Source of the DNA: Pigmentiphaga kullae
Lineage (GTDB): Bacteria; Pseudomonadota; Gammaproteobacteria; Burkholderiales; Burkholderiaceae_B
Direction: 5' to 3'
DNA: 64,000 nucleotides
Assembly (NCBI RefSeq): GCF_004216695.1
Contig: NZ_SGXC01000002.1
Coordinates: 992,001 to 1,056,000 of the forward strand
In this document: in pieces, positions 25,920-35,453 of the stretch
Layout of the letters: every line of letters starts with the position of its first letter
Numbering within the stretch: position 1 is the stretch's first letter
Notes under the pieces: model-generated
Seen by the model: the letters and a program-made list of their open reading frames with translations, nothing else
Database searches by the model: none
Told to the model about the DNA's origin: nothing
Program-made: the position numbers and the translations under genes

Positions 25920-26894
25920 ATGAAACGCCCCCTCATCGCGCCGCGTCTTTTCCTTGCCGCCGCCTCGCTGCTGATCGCGTCCACGGCGGGCGCGCAGGCC
26001 TACCCCACCCGGCCGATCAAGATGATCGTGCCCTTCCCCGTGGGCGGCTCCACCGACACCTATGCCCGCCTGGCCGGCAAGCTGCTGGGCGAGGCGCTGG
26101 GCCAGCCCGTGATCGTGGACAACCGCGCCGGCGCCACCGGGCTGATCGGCAGCCGGCTGGCCAAGGATGCGCCGGCCGACGGCTATACGCTGCTCTACAC
26201 CACCAACAGCGCCCACGTCATCGGTCCGCTGCTGCACAAGCAGCACGCCTTCGACCCGGCCGCCGACTTCACGCCCATCACCGAGGCGCTGCGCTTTCCC
26301 GCCTACCTGGTGGCCTCGACCAAGCTGCCGGCCAGGACCTTCAAGGAATTCATCGCATTGGCCAAGGCCAGGCCAGGCGCATTGAGCTATGCCAGCGCGG
26401 GCACCGGCGGCGGCAGCCACCTGGCCTGCGAACAGATGCTGGATGCGGCGGGCATCAAGGCCCTGCACGTGCCTTATTCGGGCGCGGGACCGGCGCAGAC
26501 CTCGGTCATCGCCGGGGAAGTGGACTTCCTGTGCGACTCCGTCGGCAACTCGCAGCCCATGGTCCGCGCGGGCAAGATGCGCGGGCTGGCGCTTGCCGCC
26601 GCGCAGCGCTCGCCCGCCATTCCCGACATCCCCACCCTGCGCGAGGAAGGCGTGCCGGTGGAGGCCTACGTCTGGCAAGGCGTCTTCGCGCCCAAGGGCT
26701 TGCCCACCGATATCCGCGACAAACTGGCGACAGAGATCGCCCGGGTCATGCGCACGCCCGAGATGCAGGCCCGCCTGCAGAAAGACGGCTACGACCTCGT
26801 GCTCCAGCCGCCCGGTCAATTCGCCAAGGACCTGGTCGCCGAGCAATCGATGTGGGCCAGGCTGATCGCCGAGAAGAACATCAAGGCCGACTAG
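25920..26894 (+). CDS. Bug-family TTT substrate-binding protein
   Basis: A 324-residue periplasmic binding protein. The signal peptide is MKRPLIAPRLFLAAASLLIA, ending near AGA-QA. Signatures are YPTRPIKMIVPFPVGGSTDT, VIVDNRAGATGLIGSRLAKD and LHVPYSGAGPAQTSVIAGEV. It would capture an organic acid for a tripartite transporter. The neighbouring alpha/beta hydrolase (50 bp downstream) and divergent LysR suggest a small catabolic unit. Confidence 0.92.
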   Translation: MKRPLIAPRLFLAAASLLIASTAGAQAYPTRPIKMIVPFPVGGSTDTYARLAGKLLGEALGQPVIVDNRAGATGLIGSRLAKDAPADGYTLLYTTNSAHVIGPLLHKQHAFDPAADFTPITEALRFPAYLVASTKLPARTFKEFIALAKARPGALSYASAGTGGGSHLACEQMLDAAGIKALHVPYSGAGPAQTSVIAGEVDFLCDSVGNSQPMVRAGKMRGLALAAAQRSPAIPDIPTLREEGVPVEAYVWQGVFAPKGLPTDIRDKLATEIARVMRTPEMQARLQKDGYDLVLQPPGQFAKDLVAEQSMWARLIAEKNIKAD

Positions 26895-26944
26895 CCGCCG
26901 GTCCGTACCGCTCCCCTGCACGCAACCACGAATGGACATCGATC

Positions 26945-28120
26945 ATGTTTGAATACTTCGGCGACAACTACACCTGGAATATGGCCGTCAACCTGGCGCT
27001 CGGCATGGGCGCCGAGATCGGCGAGATCGACGATGCCTCCGGCCCCGTCAAGGAAGCGTCGCGCCGCGGCGACCCGCGCGCGGCCGAGATCCTGTTCGCC
27101 GCCTGGACCGGACTGGCCGACCGCGTCAAGGCGCTGGCGCAGCAGGACCTCCAGCACGACCGCGCCTACAGCGCGGGCCGCAAGTTCAAGCGCGCCGCCA
27201 TCTACTACGTGCAGGCCGAACGCATGCAGGCGCCGCGCTTCCCCGGCCGGGACGCGGCCTTCCGCGACACCCTGGAATGCTTTCGCCGCTACGTGGAACT
27301 GACCGGCCAGCCCGTCGAATGGGTGGACGTGCCTTACCAGGGCACCACCCTGCCGGCCCTGTACGTCCCCGCGCGCGAGACGCCGCCCGGCGGCGCGCCC
27401 TGCATGGTGCACTTCGACGGCCTGGACGTGACCAAGGAGATCCTGTACCTGATGGGCATCGGCGACGCCTTGCGCGAACGCGGCGTGTCCGTGCTGCTGG
27501 TGGACAACCCCGGCGTGGGCGAAGCCCTGCGCCTGCAGGGCCTGACCAACTTCCCCGAGGCCGAGGTGCCCGCCTCGGCCTGCGTCGATTATCTGGAAAC
27601 GCGCGACGACGTCGATGCCTCGCGCATAGGCATCATGGCCTTGTCGCTGGGCGGCTATCACGCGCCGCGCGCCGCCGCCTTCGAACCGCGCCTGCGCTGC
27701 TGCGTGGCCTGGGGCGCCAACTACGACTGGGGCGCGACCCAGCGCTACCGCCACCAGAGCCAGGACCCGCGGCTACCCGTTCCGCATTACTGGGAACACG
27801 CGATGTGGGTGTTCGGACAGACCAGCGTGGAAGGCCTGCTGGCCACGGCGGACCGCATGACGCTGGAGGGCGTGCTGGACCGCATACGCTGCCCCATCCT
27901 GGTCACGCACGGCGAGAACGACCGGCAGATCAAGCTGGCCCAGGCCGAACGCCTGGTCGCCGAATGCATCAACAGCCCCAAGGCCGAACTGTTCGTCCAT
28001 ACGCTGCGCGATGGCGGCGCCGAGCATTGCAGCGTCGACAACCTGGCGCTGGGCGTGGACACCATCGCGGACTGGATAGACGCCACCATGCGGGAGCTGA
28101 AGCAGCGCCCGCAGGGTTGA
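26945..28120 (+). CDS. Alpha/beta hydrolase, pseudooxynicotine-hydrolase/FrsA-like
   Basis: A 391-residue hydrolase with a long helical N-terminal domain (1-130), as in 2,6-dihydroxypseudooxynicotine hydrolase and FrsA-like proteins. The core has the nucleophile elbow MALSLGGYHAPRAA near 238-244, an acidic residue in VTHGENDRQIK near 324, and a His near the C terminus (GGAEHCSVDN near 360). It probably cleaves a C-C, ester or amide bond in an imported acid. It lies 50 bp after the Bug gene and ends 8 bp from convergent alaA. Confidence 0.75.
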   Translation: MFEYFGDNYTWNMAVNLALGMGAEIGEIDDASGPVKEASRRGDPRAAEILFAAWTGLADRVKALAQQDLQHDRAYSAGRKFKRAAIYYVQAERMQAPRFPGRDAAFRDTLECFRRYVELTGQPVEWVDVPYQGTTLPALYVPARETPPGGAPCMVHFDGLDVTKEILYLMGIGDALRERGVSVLLVDNPGVGEALRLQGLTNFPEAEVPASACVDYLETRDDVDASRIGIMALSLGGYHAPRAAAFEPRLRCCVAWGANYDWGATQRYRHQSQDPRLPVPHYWEHAMWVFGQTSVEGLLATADRMTLEGVLDRIRCPILVTHGENDRQIKLAQAERLVAECINSPKAELFVHTLRDGGAEHCSVDNLALGVDTIADWIDATMRELKQRPQG

Positions 28121-28128
28121 CGCCGCGC

Positions 28129-29433
28129 CTAGCCGGCCTTCGCGCCGAACCGGGCCGGCACGACGACGGCACGGTCGTCCGGATCGGCCTCGGAAGACGC
28201 CGGCGACTTCTTCGCATGCTTGAGCCGGTAGTCTTCGAGGAACTTGGCGATGCGGCCGATGGCCTCGCGCAGGTCCGCCTCGTGCGGCAGGAACACGATG
28301 CGGAAGTGGTCCGGGTGGGGCCAGTTGAACCCCGTGCCCTGTACCAGCATCACGCGCGTGGCTTCCAGCATCTGCAGGAAGAACTGGCGGTCGTCCTCGA
28401 TGGGATAGACCTCGGGGTCCAGCCGGGGGAACATGTAGAGCGCGGCCTGCGGCTTGACGCAGGTCACGCCCGGAATGGCGGTGATCAGCTCGTAGGCCAG
28501 GTCGCGCTGCTGACGCAGCCGGCCGCCTTCGGCGACCAGGTCGTTGATGCTCTGGTAGCCGCCCAGCGCGGTCTGGATCGCCCACTGGCCCGGCACGTTG
28601 GCGCACAGCCGCATGTTGGCGAGCATGTTCAGGCCGTCGATGTAGTCGCGGGCGGCGCGCTTGTCGCCCGACACCACCAGCCAGCCCGCGCGATAGCCGC
28701 AGGCGCGGTAGCTCTTGGACAGCGAATTGAAGGTCAGCGTCAGCACGTCGGTCGACAGGCTGGCCAGCGCGGTGTGGCGGGCGCCGTCGTACAGCACCTT
28801 GTCGTAGACCTCGTCGGCCAGGATGACCAGTCCGTGCTCGCGCGCGATGGCGATGATTTCCCGCAGCACGTGGTCGGGGTAGACCACGCCGGTCGGATTG
28901 TTCGGGTTGATGACCACGATCCCCTTGGTGCGCGGGGTGATCTTGGCGCGGATGTCGTCCAGGTCGGGAATCCAGCCCTTGGCCTCGTCGCACAGATAGT
29001 GCACGGGCGTGCCGCCCGACAGGCTGGCGACCGCCGTCCACAGCGGATAGTCGGGCGTGGGCAGCAGCAGTTCGTCGCCATCGTCCAGCAGCGCGTTGGT
29101 GGCCATCGCGATCAGGTCGGAGGCGCCGTTGCCCAGGTAGATGTCTTCCAGCGTCACGCCCTGCACGCCCTGCGCCTGGGTATAGTGCATGACCGCCTTG
29201 CGCGCGGCGAAGATGCCCTTGCTGTCCGAATAGCCCGCCGAGTTCGGCAGGTTGCGGATCATGTCGAGCTGGATTTCCTCGGGCGCGTCGAAACCGAACA
29301 CGGCCAGGTTGCCGATGTTGAGCTTGATGAGCTTCTGGCCTTCGTCCTCCATCTGCTTGGCTCTATCCATGATGGGGCCGCGGATGTCGTACAGGACGTG
29401 AGCCAGCTTGTTCGATTTGTTGATGGGTTTCAT
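28129..29433 (-). CDS. alaA: Glutamate-pyruvate aminotransferase AlaA
   Basis: A 434-residue class I PLP aminotransferase closely patterned on E. coli AlaA: SNKLAHVLYDIRGPIMDRAK at the start, GYSDSKGIFAARKA near 68, PDYPLWTA near 127, VINPNNPTGV near 174, the Schiff-base lysine in FNSLSKSYRACGYRAGW near 240 and LVQGTGFNWPHPDHFRIV near 370. It makes alanine from pyruvate and glutamate. A C-terminal extension of about 30 residues (KKSPASSEADPDD and on) goes beyond the E. coli length. Confidence 0.92.
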   Translation of the reverse strand: MKPINKSNKLAHVLYDIRGPIMDRAKQMEDEGQKLIKLNIGNLAVFGFDAPEEIQLDMIRNLPNSAGYSDSKGIFAARKAVMHYTQAQGVQGVTLEDIYLGNGASDLIAMATNALLDDGDELLLPTPDYPLWTAVASLSGGTPVHYLCDEAKGWIPDLDDIRAKITPRTKGIVVINPNNPTGVVYPDHVLREIIAIAREHGLVILADEVYDKVLYDGARHTALASLSTDVLTLTFNSLSKSYRACGYRAGWLVVSGDKRAARDYIDGLNMLANMRLCANVPGQWAIQTALGGYQSINDLVAEGGRLRQQRDLAYELITAIPGVTCVKPQAALYMFPRLDPEVYPIEDDRQFFLQMLEATRVMLVQGTGFNWPHPDHFRIVFLPHEADLREAIGRIAKFLEDYRLKHAKKSPASSEADPDDRAVVVPARFGAKAG

Positions 29434-29560
29434 GAATGAACGGGTCTTCGTAGGGATTGGAGCAACGACTCGGCCAAGCCACGATACCAGAACACGAGCG
29501 TGCCGGCGGCGGAACGGCCCCGCCGGCGTTGCGATGACTTTCCACGGCTTGACTCGATCA

Positions 29561-29576
29561 CTGTATATTTATACAG
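29561..29576. promoter_or_regulatory. LexA (SOS) box of the imuA-imuB-dnaE2 operon
   Basis: CTGTATATTTATACAG matches CTGT-N8-ACAG exactly. It overlaps a likely promoter (TTGACT at 29549-29554 and TATACA at 29570-29575) and lies 27 bp before the imuA start, so LexA would block transcription until DNA damage. Confidence 0.9.
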
Positions 29577-29603
29577 TATTCTGCCGTAAACCGCCGTTGC
29601 CCC

Positions 29604-30356
29604 ATGTCTTCTGCCGGAATCTCCACGCCGCGCGCCAGCACCGCGATCCACCCCCTCCTGTGGCGGGGATCGCAGCTTGCCCGCAACCGCCGCCCCGGCC
29701 TGGATACCGGCCATGCCGAGCTTTCCCGCCAGTTGCCCGACGGCGGATGGCCGCTGGGCAGCCTGACCGAATTGCTGCTGCCGCGGCCGGGCATAGGCGA
29801 GATCCGCCTGCTGCTGCCGGCGCTGCGGCAATTGCCCGCCCAGCGCAGCATCGTCCTGCTCCACCCGCCCCACCAGCCATCCATCCAGGCCTGGCAGACC
29901 CATCGCCTTTCCAGCCGGCAACTGCTGTGGATCGCGCCCGCCCAGGCGGCCGACGCCCTGTGGGCCGCCGAACAAGTCCTCAAGCAGGGGCATTGCGGCG
30001 CCCTGCTGTACTGGGCCTCGCGCCCGCCCGTCATCGCCCTGCGCCGGCTGCACCTGGCCGCCCAGGCCGGCGACACCGCCTTCTTCCTGTTCCGCCCCGC
30101 CGAATCGGCCCGCCAGGCATCGCCCGCGCCGCTGCGCCTGCTGCTGCATCCCGCCGGCGACCAACTGCGCGTGGACATCCTCAAGCGCCGCGGCCCCGTC
30201 CACGACGCCACCCTGCTGGTGCCGCTCGCGCCTTCGCGCGCGGTGGCGGCCACGGGCCCGGTTCCCGATTTTTCCGAGTCTTCCCATGCGCCTGTGGATC
30301 AGCGTCTACCTGACCCAGCCCAGCCTCGACGCGCTGAACCCGTCCTGGCTGGATGA
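29604..30356 (+). CDS. imuA: Mutasome protein ImuA (RecA/SulA-like)
   Basis: A 250-residue ImuA. Diagnostic stretches are HPLLWRGSQLAR near 17, GWPLGSLTELLLPRPGIGEI near 47-67, VLLHPPHQPSIQAW near 84 and ALLYWASRPPVIALRRLHLA near 133. ImuA belongs to the ImuA-ImuB-DnaE2 SOS translesion system. Its last 71 bp overlap the start of imuB in another frame, so the divergent tail beyond about residue 228 is the overlap. Confidence 0.9.
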   Translation: MSSAGISTPRASTAIHPLLWRGSQLARNRRPGLDTGHAELSRQLPDGGWPLGSLTELLLPRPGIGEIRLLLPALRQLPAQRSIVLLHPPHQPSIQAWQTHRLSSRQLLWIAPAQAADALWAAEQVLKQGHCGALLYWASRPPVIALRRLHLAAQAGDTAFFLFRPAESARQASPAPLRLLLHPAGDQLRVDILKRRGPVHDATLLVPLAPSRAVAATGPVPDFSESSHAPVDQRLPDPAQPRRAEPVLAG

Positions 30357-31755
30357 CGCGGCCGGCCCGCTGGTGGTCCTCGAACACGAGACGGTGGTGG
30401 CCGTGACGCCGACCGCCGCGCAACTGGGCGTGCGGCCGGGCATGCGCAAGAAAGGCGCCGGCGCCCTCGCCCCGCATGCCGCGTTCGTTCCCCGGGATGC
30501 CGGGCGCGAACGGCAGTTGCTCGATGCCGCCGCGCTGGCCATGCTGCAATACACGCCCGAGGTCGCGCCCGGCCCCGACGCCAGCCTGCTGCTGGACGTC
30601 GGCGCCAGCCTGCGCGCCTTCGGCGGCCCCCTGGCGCTGTGCCGGCGCATCCGGTGCACGCTGGAACAATTGGGCTGCCGGGCCCGCATCGGCATGGGGC
30701 CGACCGCCCATGGCGCCTGGCTGCTCGCGGCACAGGCCACGCCCGGCCCGCGCCGTGTCCTGCGGCCCGACCGGCTGCTGCGCCGGATGGCCCCCTTGCC
30801 CTGCCTGCTACTGCCCCCGGCGCGACCGCACCAGGCCTGGCTGGACGGCATAGGGTGCCGTACCCTCGCCGCCCTGATGCGGCTGCCCCGCGCCGGCCTG
30901 CAAAAGCGCTGCGGCCACGCCCTGCCGCACATGCTCGACCAGGCCCGCGGCCAGGCGCCCGAATTGTTCGACTGGATCCGCGCGCCGCTCCGATTTTCCG
31001 CGCGCCTGGAACCGATAGCCCGCCTGGAGCACACCGCCGCCGTCATGATCGTGGCCCGGCGCCTCGTCCAGCAACTCGTGGGATGGCTGGGCGCCACGCA
31101 TACGGCGGCCAGCGCGCTCGTCCTCCTGCTGGAGCACGAGCGCGGCCGCCACGCCCGGCCGCCCACGCGGCTGACCGTGGCCCTGGCCCGGCCCGGCTGG
31201 CAGGCCGACCACCTGCTGCGCCTGCTCAAGGAACATCTCGAACGCCTGACGCTGGAAGCGCCGGCCATCGCCGTGGCCCTGCACGCCGACCAGCTCGTCT
31301 CCCGCGCCGCGCCCTCCGAGGCCTTGTTCACCGATCCCGGCGGCACCCCCGCCGACCACGACCGCCTGCTGGAACTGCTGACGGCGCGGCTGGGCGCGGA
31401 CCGCGTGCTGGCCGCCCGGCCCCGCGCCGACCACCGGCCGGAAGCCGCCAACCGCTGGCAGCCGGCCTTGTCGGCGTCTCGCCCAGGCCAGCAGGACACG
31501 GCCCCCGAAGCCGAACGCCCGCTATGGCTGCTCGCGCAACCCATCGCCCTGGTGCTGCGCAACCACCGGCCCTACTACGGCACCCCGCTGCGCCTGCTGC
31601 GCGGCCCCGAACGCCTGGAAAGCGGCTGGTGGGACGGCGCCCCCGTCTCGCGCGACTACTTCGTGGCCGAAAGCGAAGACGGCATCCGCTACTGGCTCTA
31701 CCTGGACCAGGCGCTGGACGAGCCGCGCTGGTATCTGCACGGGCTCTACGCCTGA
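30286..31755 (+). CDS. imuB: Mutasome protein ImuB (inactive Y-family polymerase)
   Basis: A 489-residue Y-family polymerase homologue. It starts MRLWISVYLTQPSLDALNPS, where active enzymes have a catalytic Asp motif. The second acidic motif is also replaced (LLLDVGASLRAFGGP). The HhH region is recognisable (LDGIGCRTLAALMRLPRAGL). A C-terminal RPLWLLAQPIAL segment resembles the conserved ImuB tail used for partner binding. ImuB is a beta-clamp adaptor bridging ImuA and DnaE2. It ends 6 bp before dnaE2. Confidence 0.92.
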   Translation: MRLWISVYLTQPSLDALNPSWLDDAAGPLVVLEHETVVAVTPTAAQLGVRPGMRKKGAGALAPHAAFVPRDAGRERQLLDAAALAMLQYTPEVAPGPDASLLLDVGASLRAFGGPLALCRRIRCTLEQLGCRARIGMGPTAHGAWLLAAQATPGPRRVLRPDRLLRRMAPLPCLLLPPARPHQAWLDGIGCRTLAALMRLPRAGLQKRCGHALPHMLDQARGQAPELFDWIRAPLRFSARLEPIARLEHTAAVMIVARRLVQQLVGWLGATHTAASALVLLLEHERGRHARPPTRLTVALARPGWQADHLLRLLKEHLERLTLEAPAIAVALHADQLVSRAAPSEALFTDPGGTPADHDRLLELLTARLGADRVLAARPRADHRPEAANRWQPALSASRPGQQDTAPEAERPLWLLAQPIALVLRNHRPYYGTPLRLLRGPERLESGWWDGAPVSRDYFVAESEDGIRYWLYLDQALDEPRWYLHGLYA

Positions 31756-31761
31756 ATCGCC

Positions 31762-34700
31762 ATGTCATCGCCCCCGCCCTCGATCCCTTCCCTGCCCGGC
31801 TATGCCGAACTGCAATGCCTGACGAACTTCACCTTCCTGCGCGGCGCCTCCTGGCCCGGAGAACTGGTCGAACGCGCCGCCGAACTGGGCTACACGGCCC
31901 TGGCCATCACCGACGAATGCTCGCTGGCCGGCATCGTGCGCGCGCACGAGGAAGCGAAGAAGCACAAACTGCGGCTGATCCTGGGCAGCCAGTTCCGGCT
32001 CGACGCCCAGAACGGCATTCCGCCCATGGATCTGATCCTGTTGGCCACCAACAAGGAAGGCTATGGCAACCTGTCGGAACTGATCACCTACGCCCGCATG
32101 CGCGCCGCCAAGGGCAGCTATCGCCTGCTGCCCGGCGATCTTTCCCATCCCGAGGCCGGGCATGAGCATTTGCGCGGCGCGCCGGACTGCCTGGCCATCC
32201 TCGCGCCCGCCCATGGCGTTGCCCGCGACGTTCTTGCCGAACAGGCCGGCTGGCTGGCGCGGACCTTTCCGGAGCGGTGCTGGATGGGCTTGTCGCTGCT
32301 CAATCGCGCCGGCGACGGCGCCCACCGCCAGGCCGTCGAAGACGCCGCCCGCACGATGGACCTGCCTGTCGTGCCCCTGGGCCAGGTCGAAATGCACGTC
32401 CGCTCGCGCAAGCCCCTGCACGACACGCTGTGCGGCATCCGCCTGCGCCAGTCCGTAGCCGAATGCGGCTATGCGCTGGTGCCGAATGCCGAACAGCACC
32501 TGCGCGCGCGCGTGCACCTGGCGCAGGTCTATGGTTCGGAACTCATGCGGGAAAGCCTGCGCGTGGCCCGGCTGTGCACCTTCAACCTCAAGGAACTGGA
32601 GTACGAATACCCCGAGGAACTGGTGCCGGCCGGCGCCACGCCCGCCACCTACCTGCGCGACGAGACCTATGCCGGCGCCAACAGGCGTTTCCCCGAAGGC
32701 ATTCCCGACAAGATTCGCGATCAGCTCGAAAAAGAGCTCGAACTGATCAGCGAACTCCAGTACGAGGCCTACTTCCTTACCGTCCACGACCTGGTCAGAT
32801 TCGCCAAGGACCGCCGCATCCTCTGCCAGGGACGCGGATCGGCCGCCAACTCCGCGGTCTGCTTCTGCCTGGGCATCACCGTGGTCCCGCCCGACGACAA
32901 CTCGCTGTTCGGACGCTTCATCAGCAAGGAACGCAACGAACCGCCGGACATCGACATCGACTTCGAACACCAGCGGCGCGAAGAAGTCATCCAGTACGTC
33001 TACGAAAAATACGGACGGCGCCGCGCCGCGCTGACCGCCGTCGTCATCAGCTACCGGTCGCGCAGCGCGCTGCGCGACGTGGGGCGCGCGCTGGGCATGG
33101 ACCTGGCCCTGGTCGATCGCGTCGCCAAGGCCCACCAATGGTGGGACGGCAGGAAGAACCTGCTGAACCGCTTCGCGGAATGCGGGCTTGCCGCCGACTC
33201 GCCCGCGGCGCAGCTCTGGGCCAGGCTGACCGAGCAACTGCTGGATTTTCCGCGCCACCTTTCCCAGCATCCCGGGGGCTTCGTCATGTCGCGCGGGCCG
33301 CTGTCGCGTCTGGTGCCCATCGAGAACGCCGCCATGCCGGACCGCAGCGTCGTGCAATGGGACAAGGACGACCTGGATGCCGTCGGCCTGCTCAAGGTCG
33401 ACGTGCTGGCCCTGGGCATGCTGACGGCGCTGCGGCGCGCCCTGGAATTCGCCAGCCAGCGGCAACGGAAACTGCTCGACCTCTACAGCATTCCACCGGA
33501 CGACGCCAAGACCTACGACATGATCTGCCAGGCCGACACCATAGGCGTCTTCCAGATCGAGTCGCGCGCGCAGATGAGCATGCTGCCCCGCCTGCAGCCA
33601 CGCAATCTGTACGACCTCACGATACAGGTCGCCATCGTCCGGCCCGGCCCCATCCAGGGCGGCATGGTCCACCCCTTCCTGAAACAGCGCGAACAGGCAC
33701 GGCTGCACGGTCCCGCCCGGATTCCGTATCCCAGCCCCAAGGTCCGCAAGGCACTGGCCCGCACCTACGGCGTGCCCATCTTCCAGGAACAGGTCATGCA
33801 GATCGCCATGTACGCCGCCGGCTACAGCGAAGGCCAGGCCGACGAACTGCGGCGCTCCATGGCGGCCTGGCGGCGCAAGGGCGACCTGGCGCAGCATTAC
33901 GAACGCATCGTCACCGGCATGCTGATCCACGGCTACGACCGCGTCTTCGCCGACTCCATCTGCCGCCAGATCCAGGGCTTCGGCGAATACGGCTTTCCCG
34001 AATCGCATGCCGCCAGCTTCGCGCAACTGGCCTACTCCAGCTCCTGGCTCAAGCGGCACGAACCGGAGGCCTTCCTGGCCGCCCTGCTCAACAGCCAGCC
34101 CATGGGGTTTTATTCGCCTTACCAGTTGATCCAGGATGCGCAGCGCCATGGCGTGGCCGTCCTGCCCGCCGACGTGCTGGCCAGCGATTGGGAGGCCACC
34201 CTGGAAGCCACCGGCGGTGAACGCCCCGCCGTGCGGCTCGGGCTGAACCAGGTCCAGGGCTTGTCGGAAGAAGCCGGCCGGCGCATCCAGGCCGCGCGCG
34301 AACACCGGCCTTTCGCCGACGCCACCGACCTGGGCCGGCGCGCCGACCTCGACCGGCATGCCTTGCAGGCCCTGGCCGCGGCCGACACGCTGCGCCACCT
34401 GTCCGGCCACCGGCGCGCGGCGCTCTGGGAAGCCACCGACAGCGTGCCCCAGCGCGATCTATTGCGCGACGCCATGGTGTACGAACAGGCGCCGCTGCTC
34501 GACGTTCCCAACGAGGCCGACGACATCCGCGCCGACTACGAATCCCTGAAACTGACCCTGCGGCGCCATCCCATGGCGCTACTGCGCGATCGCTTGACGC
34601 GGCGCGGCTTCGCCTCCGCCGAAGCCCTGCACACCTACCCCGACCGCCGCCTGGCGCGCGCCTGCGGCATCGTCACCGTGCGCCAGCGCCCAGGCACCGC

Positions 34701-34929
34701 CAAGGGCGCGGTCTTCGTCACGCTGGAAGACGAAACCGGGCAGGTCAACGTCATCGTCTGGCCGGGGCTGGTCGAACGCCAGCGCAGGGAACTGGTGGGG
34801 GCGCCGCTGCTGGGGGTGTATGGGACGTGGCAATCGCATCAGAATGTGCGGCATCTGCTGGCGAAGAGGCTGGTGGATTTGACGCCGTTATTGGGGAGTT
34901 TGGTTGTGTCGAGTCGGGATTTTCATTGA
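31762..34929 (+). CDS. dnaE2: Error-prone DNA polymerase DnaE2 (ImuC)
   Basis: A 1055-residue C-family polymerase of the DnaE2 subgroup. The PHP domain opens with YAELQCLTNFTFLRGASWPG. The catalytic palm has GRGSAANSAVCFCLGIT near 354 and PDIDIDFEHQRREEVI near 394. The OB fold lies near 985 (FVTLEDETGQVNVIVWPG). It ends SSRDFH as family members do. It synthesises past lesions under SOS control. From about 34795 the codon choice shifts sharply towards TTG, TTA, AGG and GGG. A second, diverged copy of the last 16 codons lies at 40123, so the tail has probably been replaced by integration. Confidence 0.95.
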   Translation: MSSPPPSIPSLPGYAELQCLTNFTFLRGASWPGELVERAAELGYTALAITDECSLAGIVRAHEEAKKHKLRLILGSQFRLDAQNGIPPMDLILLATNKEGYGNLSELITYARMRAAKGSYRLLPGDLSHPEAGHEHLRGAPDCLAILAPAHGVARDVLAEQAGWLARTFPERCWMGLSLLNRAGDGAHRQAVEDAARTMDLPVVPLGQVEMHVRSRKPLHDTLCGIRLRQSVAECGYALVPNAEQHLRARVHLAQVYGSELMRESLRVARLCTFNLKELEYEYPEELVPAGATPATYLRDETYAGANRRFPEGIPDKIRDQLEKELELISELQYEAYFLTVHDLVRFAKDRRILCQGRGSAANSAVCFCLGITVVPPDDNSLFGRFISKERNEPPDIDIDFEHQRREEVIQYVYEKYGRRRAALTAVVISYRSRSALRDVGRALGMDLALVDRVAKAHQWWDGRKNLLNRFAECGLAADSPAAQLWARLTEQLLDFPRHLSQHPGGFVMSRGPLSRLVPIENAAMPDRSVVQWDKDDLDAVGLLKVDVLALGMLTALRRALEFASQRQRKLLDLYSIPPDDAKTYDMICQADTIGVFQIESRAQMSMLPRLQPRNLYDLTIQVAIVRPGPIQGGMVHPFLKQREQARLHGPARIPYPSPKVRKALARTYGVPIFQEQVMQIAMYAAGYSEGQADELRRSMAAWRRKGDLAQHYERIVTGMLIHGYDRVFADSICRQIQGFGEYGFPESHAASFAQLAYSSSWLKRHEPEAFLAALLNSQPMGFYSPYQLIQDAQRHGVAVLPADVLASDWEATLEATGGERPAVRLGLNQVQGLSEEAGRRIQAAREHRPFADATDLGRRADLDRHALQALAAADTLRHLSGHRRAALWEATDSVPQRDLLRDAMVYEQAPLLDVPNEADDIRADYESLKLTLRRHPMALLRDRLTRRGFASAEALHTYPDRRLARACGIVTVRQRPGTAKGAVFVTLEDETGQVNVIVWPGLVERQRRELVGAPLLGVYGTWQSHQNVRHLLAKRLVDLTPLLGSLVVSSRDFH

Positions 34930-34971
34930 GAGTCGGGTTGGGGGGAATTGCTCTCGCAAGCCCTGGGCGAA
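34879..34971 (+). repeat. Left direct repeat: dnaE2 tail plus downstream sequence (candidate attL)
   Basis: This 93-bp segment aligns without gaps to 40123-40215 (constant offset 5244), with about three quarters of bases identical. Most differences are transitions. The last 28 bp (34944-34971) differ at one base only. It covers the codons LTPLLGSLVVSSRDFH and stop of dnaE2. The reverse strand encodes FAQGLREQF, a LysR tail. Confidence 0.8.
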
Positions 34972-35453
34972 TGTAGGCGTGTCGAGGTTTGCTTTCGACC
35001 CACTGCCGTCATTCGAGCCTCCACAACGACAACGTCTGTCCTCAGGTAACCGCCGCTCGTTCGTGCCGGGATGCCTGCTGCGTATCGGCTAAAGCAGTCA
35101 CTCGCGATCAGCCTCGATCGTTGGCTCGCGAATGTCCGCCTGCGCATGTACCAAACCGCCAGATCTTGGCCATCGAACGCACGATTACCCTCCTCACGAA
35201 AGTTGCTTCGGTAGACTCGCAAGAGCGCTTGGTATTATGACTGGCTGGAATTCCTACTGCGGACTGTCTTTGGACGGCTACACGAGAGCAATATTTCCTC
35301 CTTTTGCCAAACGCACCAGACGGAAAACCGCTAGGGTCTCCGAAGATCTCAACGGACCGGCTTTTTCACGCTGCACCTCGACTGTGCTTGGTTAAACCAA
35401 CAAATGACTGCCGCACCGCACGTTAACAATCCAGCGCCATTGCGCCAAAATCC
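34972..35453. other. Non-coding left end of island 1
   Basis: About 480 bp without a convincing gene; the small open frames here have no family features. It holds a degenerate GCTTTCGACCC-type element at 34984-35019. The base composition is clearly less GC-rich than dnaE2. The mcrB promoter should lie at its right end (AT-rich around 35370-35450), but I see no strong hexamers. Confidence 0.6.
34984..35019 (+). repeat. Short dispersed element, copy A
   Basis: The core GCTTTCGACCC followed by GCCGTCATTCG resembles cores at 39131-39164 (reverse strand, TGACCGCTTTCGGCC) and at 49791-49824 (GCTTTCGACCC then GCAGCCATTCG). All three lie inside the two AT-shifted islands. Confidence 0.45.

Noticed and set aside
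31765..34410. An 881-codon open frame on the minus strand
   Set aside because: It is antisense to dnaE2, which has every expected motif. The low-complexity G/Q/A/V composition marks a shadow frame.
34858..34879. Extension of the dnaE2-tail repeat further upstream through CTGGCGAA
   Set aside because: The upstream match needs an 8-bp shift relative to the constant offset of 5244 and could be chance, so the repeat is stated only from 34879.
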